Shown here one piece after another: positions 10,281 to 22,779 of a stretch of DNA of 64,000 nt. How positions within the stretch are numbered: position 1 is the first letter of the stretch; each line of letters begins with the position of its first letter. A program made the position numbers and the translations under genes. The notes below the pieces were generated by a model. It saw only the letters and a program-made list of their open reading frames with translations. It had not been told where the DNA came from and made no database searches. This DNA comes from Hamiltosporidium tvaerminnensis. Taxonomy: Eukaryota; Microsporidia; Dubosqiidae. The DNA is taken from contig CM061248.1 of NCBI GenBank assembly GCA_022605425.2, positions 124,001 through 188,000 on the forward strand, in the 5' to 3' direction.

Positions 10281-11222
10281 TTTTTTTGTTTCAGTAATTT
10301 TTTTAAAAAAATAATTAAATAATTTAATATTGGGTTGTTTTGTAAAATTTGAAACTTATGTTTTCTAATCAATGTGATTGATTTATAATTATGAAATTTA
10401 AATTCAAAAAAAACTTTACTTCGACGCTTTTCCAAATCTTTTTATTTTTCTAACTCCTGTGATTAATTTTTATTCATAGATGTTGTAAACTCAGTTGAAT
10501 AACGACATTAAAACCCCCTAAATAATTATCTTTTTTACCCAAAAGAAAGAGTGAAAATGAAAAAAAACAGAAGACCTTCAAATCAATAAACAATCTTTCT
10601 TTAATACTTCTACAATGCCGGCACACGGCAATATAATTTAAGTCAAAAAAAAATTTACTTTCAAGTTTCTTTTATATCAATATCTTCGAATTTTATTATT
10701 TCTAATATTTAAATTTCTGATATAAGTTTCATTTTAATAAGTTTAATAAATATCATTCTTCTACAATCTTTTCAGAAAAAAAGTTAAATACTTTATAATG
10801 GTTTGTAAACTACGATAGCCTTGAAGATATGTCTTCTTATAAAACACAAATATATCCTATTTTAATTAATACAGATAATTAATATCCCGCGTATAAATAT
10901 ACCCTATTTTACACCTCAAGAATATTTTTTTCTCAATCTATAGAATACTTCAATGAGAGTTATCTTGTTTAATTTCTTATTAAAAACAAACATATTGATT
11001 ATATATGTACAAATAAAGAAATCAAGTTTTCCTTTTTTAAAGTCTAAATTCCTTAAACTTGCCTTTATTATTTTTTTAACGAATTGATTTTAAAATAAGT
11101 TTAAATACTTGGATTGGAATACTAGATACACAGAATATATAATGTAGTAATTACTATTTTAAAAGTTAAATATGTTCTATAAAAGATTCAGAATACTGTA
11201 CATTTTTTTTAAAAAAAACAAG
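10281..11222. other. intergenic, nothing recognised
   Basis: AT-rich with homopolymer runs. No ORF or RNA gene is supported. Confidence 0.5.
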
Positions 11223-11349
11223 TTAATTTTTTTTATTTAATAAAATTCTGGGTTAAAATATTTTTACCATTTTTATATGTTTTCTTCTACTTCTTTAACC
11301 ACTTTTGTCTCTTCTTCAAAATCCGACTCTTTATTTATGTTATTGGTCG
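11223..11349 (-). mobile_element. 5'-truncated copy of the R2/R4-type retrotransposon (3' end only)
   Basis: Near-identical to the 3' end of the 3.8-kb element (plus-strand 17909-18030): same ATTCTGGGTTAAAATATTT block and same Thr/Leu-poor C-terminal codons. It breaks off abruptly after ATTGGTCG. A 10-bp duplication AAAAAACAAG flanks it (11213-11222 and 11350-11359). Exact flanking duplication plus 5' truncation is the hallmark of target-primed reverse transcription. Confidence 0.85.
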
Positions 11350-11359
11350 AAAAAACAAG

Positions 11360-12007
11360 ATAATAGTAGATATTTTAATATAAATATATTTGAATTTAAA
11401 TTTGATATTTAGAAAGATACAAGAATGGTAAAAATAAAATAGAAAATGCTCTTTAAAGTTATTAGCAAGGTTTTTTTGATCTTCGAAGTAGAAACTCCAT
11501 AAAGGATTAAAATAATATCTATAAACTGATTTTATATAAAAATAATTGGTGTTTTAAAAAGTTCATAATTTATTAGAAATTCTGGTGAGAAAACTATAAC
11601 AAAAAAAATTTAAAACTTGATTCCAATAAAGATTATTATGAAGGTATAAAAGAATTTTAAGAAGTTTTGTAAGATATAATCTAATCATAATTTTATTTTA
11701 GTATACATTTGTGATTGTAAATAATTTACCATTTAAATTTCAATTACTTTGGTGATAAAAAAATAAGAGCTTACGATGTCTTAAACAATATGGATTAAGG
11801 GAGTAATTTCTAGAAAATAAGTAAAAAGAACTTAAATGCCCTTAAAAAGATGACCAAGCTTGTTTATTTAAGTGTTTGTACTAAATTCTAGGAGGAAACA
11901 ACTGAAAAAATATTTATATAATTGAATAAGTTGGATATTAAATCAGATGAATCATTTAGTTTTACATGAGAATAATATTATATATCCTATTATTTAGGAA
12001 AAATAAA
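11360..12007. other. intergenic, nothing recognised
   Basis: AT-rich sequence leading into the first 5S gene. Confidence 0.45.
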
Positions 12008-12123
12008 ACTACGGCACCAGAGGTTCCCAAGCGGTCGCCCTACTTAGTACTACCCTGGCTCTCGGAGGCTTAACTTCGGAGATCTGACGAGTTCCGGTGC
12101 TTTACTCTGGATATGGCCGTAGC
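12008..12123 (-). rRNA. 5S ribosomal RNA, copy A
   Basis: 116 nt read on the minus strand, from GCTACGGCCATATCC to GGTGCCGTAGT. The first and last 8 bases pair completely (helix I). The internal AAGCACCGG, GATCTCCGAAGTTAAGC and GGGTAGTACTAAGTAGG blocks are those of eukaryotic 5S, containing the A-box/IE/C-box promoter. A T run follows the 3' end (TTTTATTTTT), as expected for a Pol III terminator. Its 5' flank (TTTTTACT.CTTTCA) matches copy D, not copy B, so A and D are the paired copies of the inverted duplication. Confidence 0.95.
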
Positions 12124-15100
12124 TGAAAGAAGTAAAAACTAAAGTATTTATTAATTTTCTTATGCAGAGAAAATATGAGGTACTTGGATTAGGCTATTCT
12201 TAAATTATTTTGTCTTATTATAACGTTTATAATGGTAAAAACTTGTTTTGAATAAGTTGTTGATATTTTTTTTTCTGCTACAAAATCTAAATAAAGTGAT
12301 TTCATCTTTATTATTCTGAGTCTGTGGGTTTTCTCTTTCATTCTAATGCAATTTGAAAGTCAAAGAATTTTTTTATGTCTCATCCTTTCTTTTTAGTAAG
12401 ATCGTATAATTTTATTGAGTGTGTTTGTCAAAATACAGTCATCTTTTAGCTATCAAAATTCAAAAAATAAATTGTATTCCTATAATAAACTAGGTATGTT
12501 CCTTACTCTGACTGATAATCACGTTTATTGATATATAAAACATTATATACACATCCAATATAATGGTTTTTCATACATAAAGATAAATATACACACGAAA
12601 ATCTATCAATAAGACTTATCTTGTTGTTGTTGGCATCATAGATTTCAGATTTATAAGTTTGAGAGAATCTAAGAAAGTTTAAGAGCAAATGGTTTAATAT
12701 AAATTAATTCGCATATTATAGCATAGAAATCATCTGATGTGATTTTATATCGGTTTTTGTTTCGTTTTTCGCCTTTTTCTATTTGTATTCTTTTTTATAT
12801 ACTTCAAATTTTATAGCGGCGATTTTTTTCAATTGGAGTCAATAACTTGCGATCGGACTTTTTCGATCCATATTTTGGATCCGTTAACTTTATATTTGCT
12901 TTGTTCGTCCTTAATTGTGTATATGCTGCATGTTGATTCCGTGTATTTACACACACTATATTTGATTTATGGCTGTTTTTATTAGCTACTAGTATTTTTT
13001 CTGTGTAAATTCTTTTTATTTGAAAAAAAAATTTAATGACAGTATTTTTGAGTACAACCGACTGAATGTGGCCTTAGTTATATAGACTACTCAATATATT
13101 TAAATATACAACGTATGGTGATATTTTTACATAAACTTATGATATTAAGTAAAAAAATTACCGACGAACCACTTATAAAAGAATTCGGCCTTCGAAAAAC
13201 AGTCGTAAATCGAATGTAATAATTTTAACTTATTTAAGATCAAACAAAACAAAATTCTTCATTATACGAAATATGATTTTTTGCACTTACTCTTATTTCT
13301 GAATACTCGTTTCTAAGAATCTTTTGACCAGTTAACCTGTTCACTTTAAGACTTTGATTTATTTTTAATTAAAATAATATGTTGCGCTGATACACTTTAT
13401 TATCTTTTCTAGTATGGTTATGTCGAAGAATTTCCTACACTCTATGTAGAACTTTAATAATTTTGACACTTTCATTCTGTAACCCAAATATAATTCTATA
13501 TTAAAGTCTACCATGCGATTAGTTTCATGCTTACATTTTTTTACCTCACTTCGATGAAAACAAATATGCAAAGTTCGGCTTATATAATTGAATACCTCCG
13601 AGAGAGTTTTGGGTTTCTCCATTTAGTCATGAGATTTTTCTGGTATTATCTTTGCTAGTTTTTTTTATTTATTCATATTTACTATAAATATTGATTTCAT
13701 AATCCCAAGATTATTAGTAATCTAAGGATTTTTGCTAATTTCAGATTTGTCTTTTCTTTTCTTATTAAAATACATTTTTGATTTTTTCCTACCAATTGGA
13801 ATTCGAAGCTATACTTTAGCCAACTCAACACCATATAATCCTCTTTAAATATTTATTTAAGAAGATGAGATGTTTTATGTTCGAGACAAATGTACAAAGT
13901 ATTCTGCCATCAATTTCCTACTCGAAAATATCTAAGATAAAATCTATTTGTTAGGCGAAAAATCATATGCGATATTTTTTTGACCATTTCGCGTGGGTTT
14001 CAATGCAGTAAAGAATTCTTTGATATTTAATTTAGTCTTATGAAGACTATCAACTTTCGATTATTGTTTCACCAGTATATCCTTATACAATTTACAGCGA
14101 TATCTTTTTACATACTCAAATATTTATAGAAACAGATTCTTCTAAAAGTAGCATTTAATTTACTGCATTTATAAATAAATGGGGCTCTTTTTTTTTACTA
14201 AATCCTATGCCGATTCTTCGATAAACTTCAGTTTCTTCTATTCTGACTTTTCAACGTTTTTTTCATCTCTTCTAAGCATCTAAAAACCATCAATAAAACT
14301 ATTATGATTTGTAGGTCAAAAAATTGCATCTATACGTATAACAAATTTAATTTATCTCATTGTATTTAGTTTTCGAAGGTTTTTGGAATATAGTAAGCAA
14401 ATTTGAGAAATTTCTTGTCGCACTTTATGTCTATATATCTTTGATTATGCTCTTTTAAAGAATTTATTAAATGTAGACTTTTCTTTTTTATGACATACGC
14501 ACCTATACATTTGAGAATTGAAAAAATTCTGTTTGTTCTTAGAAGACATCTAATCAAATAATATTAATTGAAAAAAAACCTGAGGCTGCTCAAAAAATAT
14601 ATGTTAGTTTTTTGTTGCTTTGGTACCTTTCTAAAAAAAAGCATTATTTAAGCCTAGCTATCCGCTTTTAAATTATTTTTGTTGGAATAACTGTTTATCA
14701 GAAGCCGAAACTTCTATTTAATCAAACTTTAAAAAAAATATCGTAATCCCTACTGTTAACTTATACATATTTATAAAAAAGCAATTCGCCCGTATTGAGC
14801 GCCCCTAAATGCTGCGATTCTTTCTAAAAAAACCAATCTTAGTTATATCAGCGAGATAGATTGCTAGATCAAACCCAATACACAAGATAGTAAGTATAGT
14901 TGTCGACGCTTTGAAATTTTAAGATATAAAACCCACAAAGTATAATTTATTACGGCTTTTTGACTAGATATTCAACCGGAAATGTAATTAATTCATGAAG
15001 TAGTACAAGCATGGTTTAAGAAATATCGAATACCTAAGGCTGCAGATAGTCTATAAATGCAACCTTAGTATTTTCCTATGACATCTATGTTTTCATAAAT

Positions 15101-17316
15101 TTTACATTCTGCTTTAGGCACTATAACTTTCTGTTAATTTTACTTGATTAACTAAAATTGTAAATAAGTAGAAATATATTCGAACATACATTTATTTTTT
15201 GATACATATCACATTGAAGTTTATATGGGTATTAAGATGAATATCGAAGATTAAGGCTTGCTGACCAAACCTTTAGATCAATTATTCATCTGTTCAGATT
15301 TAAATTAAACCCACGTATAGTTTTTTGATTTTCTGCGAGCAGTAAAAGTCGAATTTTTTTTGTCTTTGTGTTTCAGCAAAAACTAATAGAAATTACTAAC
15401 TTAAAAATTATACACATTACGCTCCCTTTATAAGAGTTGTGTGGTTCTCATTAGGTTTGAATCATCATAAAATATTATTTCTGAATATTATTTACTACTT
15501 CTGATATCGTAATTTATGTCATACGATTCAAAACATTGGAAGATTATTCGATTTATGAAGTCTAGAATTAATTTATCCTGTTTCTTTAATAAATAAACGT
15601 TTAAATCACATCATCCCGATTTTCTACTCCGTGTGTCTTAATCTGTACAAAAACTTTACTGTTGAGCTAATTTCGAAATTCTGTCAGCCATAAAATATGG
15701 CCAGAGAGAAACATAGCGATACCGTACTGTGCGCTCTTCGTTTTCTCTTTTTATTTACATTTCTTGACTAATATGTTCCTATCGTTTACATACATCGATA
15801 GTGATATTACAAGTAATTTACCCTTTATATTATCTCAGAATTTAGAGCCACATGTTAACCAGTCTCTCAAACCCTTTCTGTAGTGTTAGAAATACAGATA
15901 TAAGCTACTGATTATTTAAATAAAATAAAATCAAGTGTTTTCTCCGAAAATATTACTATTTGAGAGTTCAAAGAACGCGATATTATGATAACATACTATA
16001 GCTGATCTAAAAAAAATCATTGAAGTCTAGAAAAAAAAATTACGTGGTTGGATTGGACCAGAATTTACCGTAGATAATCATTTAGAATATATATGATATT
16101 TTTGACTCGAAGTTGCATAGAACACCTGCCTGTATATATAGTACATCTTCGACACACTAGCTTTTATTTAAACTCTATTCCCAATTTCTTAAATTTGAAG
16201 ATCTACTATTATTTCAATTTGTGTAATCATGTTTTTTTCATTCAAGCAAACCGTTTATGTTTCATCTTAAAATTATTAAAATGTAATTTTAAGACTTAAG
16301 AAGTGCCAAAAGTATAGCATAGATTCCACGGATTAAATTAATTCATAGATTTCATATTCAATTATATGCTCGATTTTTTTGCAACAATTTTGAATAATCC
16401 AATAATTTCTAAGTCGAACATAGGCATATTTTAATTTTAAAAACCGGATATTGTCTGTTATTCATTCCATAATCACCCGAAAACAAATCCCATAACACTT
16501 TCTAATGCATTCATTCCCATCGTCAATTACTTAAAACCGAAAATTCCATTTTCTATAACTAGTGCCTAGTATATCGTAAAAATTAAAAAGTACTTAATCT
16601 ATTTATAGCTCGTGTAGAAGAAAAAATGAGATTTTAAAAAATCAATCTAATCTATAAAGAAATCGATTATATATCAGAATATTTAATATTTTGTAATTAT
16701 CTTGTATCTTCTTTATAAATCACAATTAATAATTTCAGATTGATGAGTTTAAATTTAATTTTAGTGATTTACCAATTTCGGTTAAAAACACATTTTCTTT
16801 CAAATATAATCTGTAAAACAAATTCAAATAAAAGAATTAAAAGTAGAGAATATGAAATATTGTTATTTATAATAATCGAAACTTATAGCATTAGAATTTA
16901 ACAGATTAAGATTGTAAAGGTGGCAATAGAATAATTGAAAGATCAAAATTTAACACCTGTGATTCTTCAATAATCTAGATTTCAAATAATTACATTTAAG
17001 GAAAAAAATTTGTATGAAAATCTTGGCACTACAACAGTATTTTCTTCAATTAAATTATAATCAGCTTTTCGAGATAAAAAAATCAAAATTTCTGTCAAAG
17101 TGTCGCTTTAAAATTTTATATCAAATAGTACGAATAGATTTTCTTAAAAAAATGAAAATTAAATTCAAATAATCGAATTGGTTCAATTAATAAAATTTTT
17201 TATTTGCTGACAATGAGAATAAATTTATTATTTTCTGATAAAACATATACATATTCCAACTCTATATCTATTAAAGAAGTGGAATTACTAATTCATCCCT
17301 CATATCCAAAAACAAA
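12124..17316 (-). repeat. arm 1 of the large inverted duplication, section between 5S copies A and B
   Basis: No intact gene is seen; short frames such as 13365-13622 and 14366-14557 have no support. The section mirrors 56538-61745. The match is close near copy B (for example around 16300-17300 against 56560-57560) and gets weaker outward, but landmarks persist: the CATGGTTTAAGAAATATC block near 15012 has a counterpart near 58810 on the opposite strand, and the AATTATATAAG block near 13580 has one near 60258. The A-B and C-D spacings agree to within about 20 bp. The stretch near 13.35-13.65 kb may be a much-decayed retrotransposon piece shared with 60.2-60.6 kb. Confidence 0.75.
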
Positions 17317-17432
17317 ACTACGGCACCAGAGGTTCCCAAGCGGTCGCCCTACTTAGTACTACCCTAGCTCTCAGAGGCTTAACTTCGAAGATCTGACGAG
17401 TTCCGGTGCTTTACTCTGGATATGGCCGTAGC
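17317..17432 (-). rRNA. 5S ribosomal RNA, copy B
   Basis: 116 nt, minus strand. It differs from copy C (56422-56537) at a single base that I could find, in the loop near CCTCTGAGAGC, and at several positions from copies A and D. The 5' flank is CCGGATT(T)nGCTTCA and the 3' flank is TTTTGTTTTTGGATATGAGGGATG, both identical in style to copy C. All promoter elements of 5S are internal. Confidence 0.95.
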
Positions 17433-17896
17433 TGAAGCAAAAAAAAAATCCGGTATTTATAATATTTTATACAGAATAAGTCAACAATTTTTATGTTTTT
17501 CCTAAAATATTTCTTTATATTCTATCCTACCAATATTAAAACTAAAAGTAAATTTAAAATGTATTTCTTATAAATTTTTATAGTTTTATTTACGTTGAAT
17601 CAATCTAATTTTTTAATTCCCTAATTTATCTTCTTAAGACATTAAATAGTTTTCAATTCTATTTTTTTTTTATTTAAAACCAGTTTCTCTTCTATTATCT
17701 ACAATCTATTAAAATGTATATTAATTATATTTCAAATATACTTTATATTTCATATTTTGACTAATATTTAGAGTTTTCTTTAATACTTTATTATTCTTGC
17801 TTTCAACTGAATACTTCCTTATTTTAAAGGAATTATTTCAACAATAAATCTATAAATAAGACTTTAAATAGAAAAATTTAAATTTTCTATTTTTTA
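17433..17896 (-). repeat. arm 1 of the inverted duplication, inner section left of the retrotransposon
   Basis: Reverse complement closely matches 55970-56421, including long identical stretches (for example CTTATTCTGTATAAAATATTATAAAT and GATAGAATATAAAGAAATAT on the arm-2 side). No gene seen. Confidence 0.85.
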
Positions 17897-17908
17897 CACT
17901 TTTTATCA
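17897..17908. repeat. 12-bp target-site duplication, left copy
   Basis: CACTTTTTATCA, repeated exactly at 21715-21726, bracketing the retrotransposon. Confidence 0.9.
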
Positions 17909-20900
17909 TTTTATTTAATAAAATTCTGGGTTAAAATATTTTTTACCATTTTTATATGTTTTCTTCTACCTCTTTAACCACTTTTGTCTCTTCTTCCAAA
18001 TCCGACTCTTCATTTATGTTATTGGTCGGTTCCTCTAAAGTGGTTCCTCCTTGTGAAATAAGGGGTGCTTTATTTTTTGGTTTAAAATTTTAACACCATC
18101 TTCCTCTCTCTTCTCTCCTTTTAAAGAGGGTGTTGGTTCCTCATGCATCTCTGATCTCATAATAACACCCATTGACGCTCTCTCCCAGCTCTCTTCGGCA
18201 TTTAGTCCTGACTCAAGTCCTCTTCGTCGATCAAAGGAAATTGTTTCGACTGTTTTCTTAAGTACTATAGACTGAATGTATGCCTCTACATTCATGGGTA
18301 TTTCTAGTCTTTTAAGATAAGATTTATGGTATTTTGTCACAATACCGTCCCAGGTCATCACATAAGGGATTATCTCAACACTACACTTATAAATAAGACC
18401 TAACTCATTGGCTAGCAGGTCATACTTCCTAAGTTTTTCAGTTTCAACTATTTGAAGTGAATCTTGCGAAGTGATTCCTACTTTAATGAGTGTTATCTTA
18501 TTCTTCTTCTTATCTAAAATAAATATGTCCGGTCTGTTATTCCGAATTTTAACATCAGTTTTAATTCTGGTGTCCACTCTTATCTCTGCATACTCATTAT
18601 CAAGAATTTCTTGAACTGAGTGACTCCTTATTCGTTTTGAGGACTTAAACTTATATCTATTTAAGAGAAGTAAGTGTAGGCATCTAACCACTTCATTATG
18701 CCGTCTAGTGTAATCATGGCCTAGCATTTTTTCACATATAGTTGCTAGATGATCCAGAGTCTTACCAGACTTTTCCGATGTTGACACATACCATCTGCTC
18801 CTCCAGAATACATTTCTATCCTGGATATAGCAGAACACAGCTTCATTTCGTGGCCTAATATTTCCTCTCTTTAGCCATCTTGAAGAGTCACTAACACTCA
18901 CAAGCTCATTTTTCTCTTGCTTTATATAACTTTGAATGGCATTTTCGTTTTTCTATTTCGTCATATAATTTTGCAAGTTGACTTCTTCTAAACTTTTCTT
19001 AGTGACTTCTTCTACCAACCTGTATTTTACTTTTAAGAAGCCTTTTATTAGTGCAAGATGGTTTTTATTATTATTCTCCACCTTGAGGATTGCTGCTCGT
19101 CTAGTGGATATTTCTTTACTTTTTTCCAGACAATCCAAGAGTTGCAGAAGCATATGTTCGCTTTGCAACTCAACACTTTGTAGGCCTCTTCCAAGTTCTG
19201 TTCTAGGAAGATACAAACGCTCTTTACATCCTGGGCAAAGATGTATCTTATTCTTCACCAACACCGCACGTACTGCATCATCTAACTTAGAGAAGTCAGC
19301 CGGTTCAAGTCGAAGTACTCCTATGTGGTAGTTGATTAACGATATCGCATGTTGATTGATTGCAGAAAATAAATTTTTTGCGTTTAATCTAGTGTGACAA
19401 AGTCTTTCAACTCTTGATATAAGTTTACTCTGTACTTCTTCAAATGAGCTACGTGTTGGGATTCCTCTGCTATCTTCTATTATTCCTAAATATTTGTAAA
19501 CACTAACACCTTCTAGAAGAGTAGCAGTATCTTCACAACGTGTATCATTTGTGGCTGACTTCTCTTTGTTAATCTCTAAGCCAATCACCTTTAAAAATTT
19601 CTTTGCCTCGCCTGTCATAGCACTCAATGTGGAGCTGTCTTTTGCAAGGAGCTTAAGATCATCAATAAACAAGAGATGATTAGTAGAATGGGATTCTGCA
19701 TCTGTTTGTACTGTCACTTTTGTGTATTTTTCATTAAGCTTTCGGCTTAATGGATCCATACACAACACAAACAACAATGGTGACAAACTATCTCCTTGTA
19801 GAATCCCTCTATCAATCTTCTTGCTCATGATTTTTTCAGGCCCTACTGATATATCAATTTTCCATTTTGTATATAATTACCTTAATAAATTTCAGGATCC
19901 AATCAGGTAAATTAAGGTTTTCAATGCATTGAGTTAAATAAGCATGATCTATTGAATCATAAGCTTTTTAAACATCAATCCATGCTGCCTTAAGATTATT
20001 TCCATACTCTTTATTTAAGGCAATATTCAGTAGAGCCTGCTCTTTCGCTCCCTCCACACCTCTTACCGCCCCTAGTTGGTTCTCTGCAAGCAACCCTCGC
20101 CTTTCCACTTCAAGTTGAACGACTTTCGTTACACACTTTGTCGTTAACTTATAGAGGTTGGACATACAAGTGATTGGCCTGTAGTCAGAGCCTCTTCGTG
20201 GAATTCCTTTCGGTATCAAATACGTAAGCCCGCAGTAAAACCAATCAGCTTGAGGTGTTCCTTCTAAACATATAACTTTCACAATATCATAAAGATATTT
20301 GTGAAGAGTTGTAAGTTTCTTAATGAAAAAATTGTAAATACCATCAATTCCAGCAGCTTTCCAATTAGGGAGCCAATTAATGATATTCACAAATTCATCA
20401 AGCGAAGGAAACGTGGTCGGATGATTATCTGATACAAATGGAATCAAATACTCATCATATGTAACTACTTTATCATTTTTATTCCACATTGTAGACCAAA
20501 ATTCTGAAATTTCGTCACGATAAACCACATGCTCGGATTCAACGCGCTCAGATAACCCTCGATAGAATCGACCTCGGAATAACTCAAACATACGATTCTC
20601 TTTTCGAAATTTTCTCCTACTTTCATACATCGTAATTTTTTTCTCGTACACATTCAAAGACTCATTCTTCTTAACTAAAGCCTCAGAAAGATCAGTTACA
20701 CTGCTCAAGTTTAAATTAAACTCTCGCATGATTTTCTTAAGGCTCTTCGTTTCCGAAGTGGAGAGCTTTTCCTGCTTACGAGCCTTCTCGAGAAGATCTT
20801 TGGAAAGTACTAACTTAGAAATTTTACTTTCTATGTTTTCCTTCCAAGCGGATCTAGGCTTTTCTTTACGTGTTGCCTCGTCATAGCATACCTGCGCAGC

Positions 20901-21714
20901 TTGCATGATATACGCGGCTTCCGTAATTGACTCAGGTACATGAGCTCTTACATATTCACCGACTACTCGATTAATGAGATCCAGAACTTTACTATCAACC
21001 AATTCATTTGGATGTTTTCTTGTTCGGACCACCACTTTTCCAATTTCCTTCATCGAGATTTCTTTGATTTTACTCAAGAATTTATCTCTCAGGTTTATGT
21101 ACTCCGTGGTGTCGGTCAAGGTGCATGTATCAGCGAGACAAGTGGCGATTCTACGTCGCTCTCCATTCTCTTCTGATTTTACATCCTTTCCCATCTCACT
21201 TTGTGCCAATTTTTTTAACACTTCGAGAGTTTCAGTGCAGCCGAATTTCTCATTATAGTACCTGTGAAGCTCTGTCCAGCCATTTCTTGGCATTCTTTCA
21301 AACCTTGTCTGTACTGCAAAAAAAACAATTCGAGGCCATTCCTTCGGGTCGGCTGTTACGGAATCGAATATCGTCCGCAATGCCATTAGCCTGTTACCTT
21401 CCGGAATAGCTAGAGTACAGGGGCTTGTCATGTCGTACGATGGCTCGCACGCAGAGACTTCAACCGAAGAGGGAACTGGTGCATTAGGCGAAGGTAAGGT
21501 GTCAAGCCCACTATTTTGCATTTTACTGCATGTTTGGCTTGGTGGTGGAGGTGTTATTGTTGTGTAGGGGGAGGAAGGTAGGGAAATCGCCGGTGGGTGT
21601 AGCTTACATTTTTTTATACCACTATCACTCTTTTTCACCTCATCAGCGTCGTTTGCAGCCTTTATTTTGGTATTATTCGATATTTCGCTGCTAATATTTT
21701 TCTTTCTACCCATC
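17909..21714 (-). mobile_element. R2/R4-type (RLE-bearing) non-LTR retrotransposon, decayed
   Basis: 3.8 kb, minus strand, bounded by an exact 12-bp target-site duplication. It encodes a single-ORF style RT plus C-terminal zinc knuckle and restriction-like endonuclease. The paired arm of the inverted duplication (around 55934-55960) retains the same flanks without the insertion, so the boundaries are confirmed by an empty site. The first ATG lies only about 2 bases inside the 5' boundary, so the copy may be slightly 5'-truncated. The 3' UTR ends in CCCAGAATTTTATTAAATAAAA without a poly(A) tail. Other copies in the window: 11223-11349, 26390-26570, 35205-36170, 38780-39330, 42689-43766, 48225-48720, about 60200-60600. 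Confidence 0.92.
18035..21713 (-). pseudogene. retrotransposon polyprotein: reverse transcriptase, zinc knuckle, restriction-like endonuclease
   Basis: Three open pieces on the minus strand. Piece 1 (21713-19968, 581 aa): a Pro/Ser-rich N-terminus, then a region that reaches the RT palm (WKAAGIDGI, LTYLIPKG, DYRPITCMSNLYKLTTKC, LAENQLGAVRG, ending at WIDV). A TAA at 19968-19970 interrupts RT motif A just before KAYDSIDH, and a one-base frameshift follows at about 19850-19870. Piece 2 (19828-18953): GILQGDSLSPLLF and the catalytic FIDDLKLL, then the thumb. It ends in a TAG at 18953-18955. Piece 3 (18901-18035) is in the same frame: a decayed zinc knuckle region followed by RPDIFILDKK...LIKVGIT, the PD-(D/E)xK endonuclease core. 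The glutamate expected before VGIT is lysine in this copy and intact in 42689-43766. N-terminal zinc fingers are not evident. Non-functional as it stands. Confidence 0.9.
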
Positions 21715-21726
21715 CACTTTTTATCA
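21715..21726. repeat. 12-bp target-site duplication, right copy
   Basis: Exact second copy of CACTTTTTATCA. Confidence 0.9.
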
Positions 21727-21790
21727 AATAATTAGATTTAAGAAAATAAATATTCAAATTATTTCATAAACTATTATAGTTGATTTATTA
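21727..21790 (-). repeat. arm 1 of the inverted duplication, innermost end
   Basis: Reverse complement of about 55885-55945, almost identical (AAATAATTAGATTTAAGAAA and on through CTATTATAGTTGATTTATT). Similarity fades beyond this, so the inner junctions lie near 21790 and 55885. Confidence 0.85.
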
Positions 21791-22779
21791 GTTCAATTCG
21801 AATTATAATAAATAAGATATCAAGTTTTTAATTAAATAAAAGTTTTTGTATCAATCATTTACTTTTCTTTCAAACATAAAATTTTTAAAAATTAAAAATT
21901 TAATTCCTTAATATATGAATTTAGTATAAAAATAACCAAATTGTTTTATAAGAAATCTCAAAGTATAAAATAAAAAATTACTTCAGTATTGATTACCATT
22001 TAAATCTTTTTCATTTCGTTCTAAACCAAACAAATTTTTTTTTATTTATAATCTTAAGAATACTTTTAGAAAGTGTGTCTTAAATTTATTTAAAAATATT
22101 TTACTTAATTTTTGAACCAAATTCAAAGTTAAAACATTGTTATAGAATAATAAACTGTTTTCTTTTTCGTAATAAAACCAGCAACATCACACGTATTAAA
22201 TTCTTAACATAAAATTTATTTATTGTACTTTATATTTCTAGATTATTAAAATCACACAATAGAAAGGTATGGAGTATGCTTATAGTTATTTAAAGTCTTT
22301 TTTGATCACATAGTAAAACAAATGATTTATACATTGAATTATATTTTTAAGTCAAATTATTCTTTTAGTCGTTTTAAAAGATCTAAGAATATATGAGCTA
22401 ATCAAAAAGTACTAATTATATAAATAAGGAAAATTAAAATTAAGAATCGATGAGCTAATCAAGAAAAAGTAATAATTATATAAATAAGGAAAATTAAAAT
22501 TAAGAATCAAAGAAAATATTAGATTATCCATGAAGAAATAATAGATTTTAAAATAAAAAAATATGAAAATTTTTTTAAGTGACAGAGTGAATATATAAGT
22601 TATTTACAAAATAAAATATAATTAATTCTGAATTAAAACCTTAATAATAAATTCTAAATGAAGATTAGAATTGAAATATTTATAATATATTGGTTTGAAT
22701 TATAGATTTTAAAAACTTAAGTAAAGAATTAAATTTACTTTAATGATTTCGTTTTTAAAGAATTTCTTTTAGTGCCTAA
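21791..22779. other. AT-rich intergenic with a tandem duplication
   Basis: No gene seen. It contains the ~60-bp tandem duplication at 22391-22509. Confidence 0.5.
22391..22509. repeat. tandem duplication of about 60 bp
   Basis: Two adjacent units starting GAGCTAATCAA at about 22395 and 22451. They share TTATATAAATAAGGAAAATT and flanking bases, and the second has a few inserted bases. Confidence 0.8.

Noticed and set aside
13365-13622. 85-codon minus-strand frame in arm 1
   Set aside because: The mirrored stretch in arm 2 is not open in the same way. More likely decayed retroelement sequence than a gene.
20940-21409. Overlapping plus-strand frames opposite the retrotransposon ORF
   Set aside because: Antisense shadows of the RT polyprotein with no independent features.
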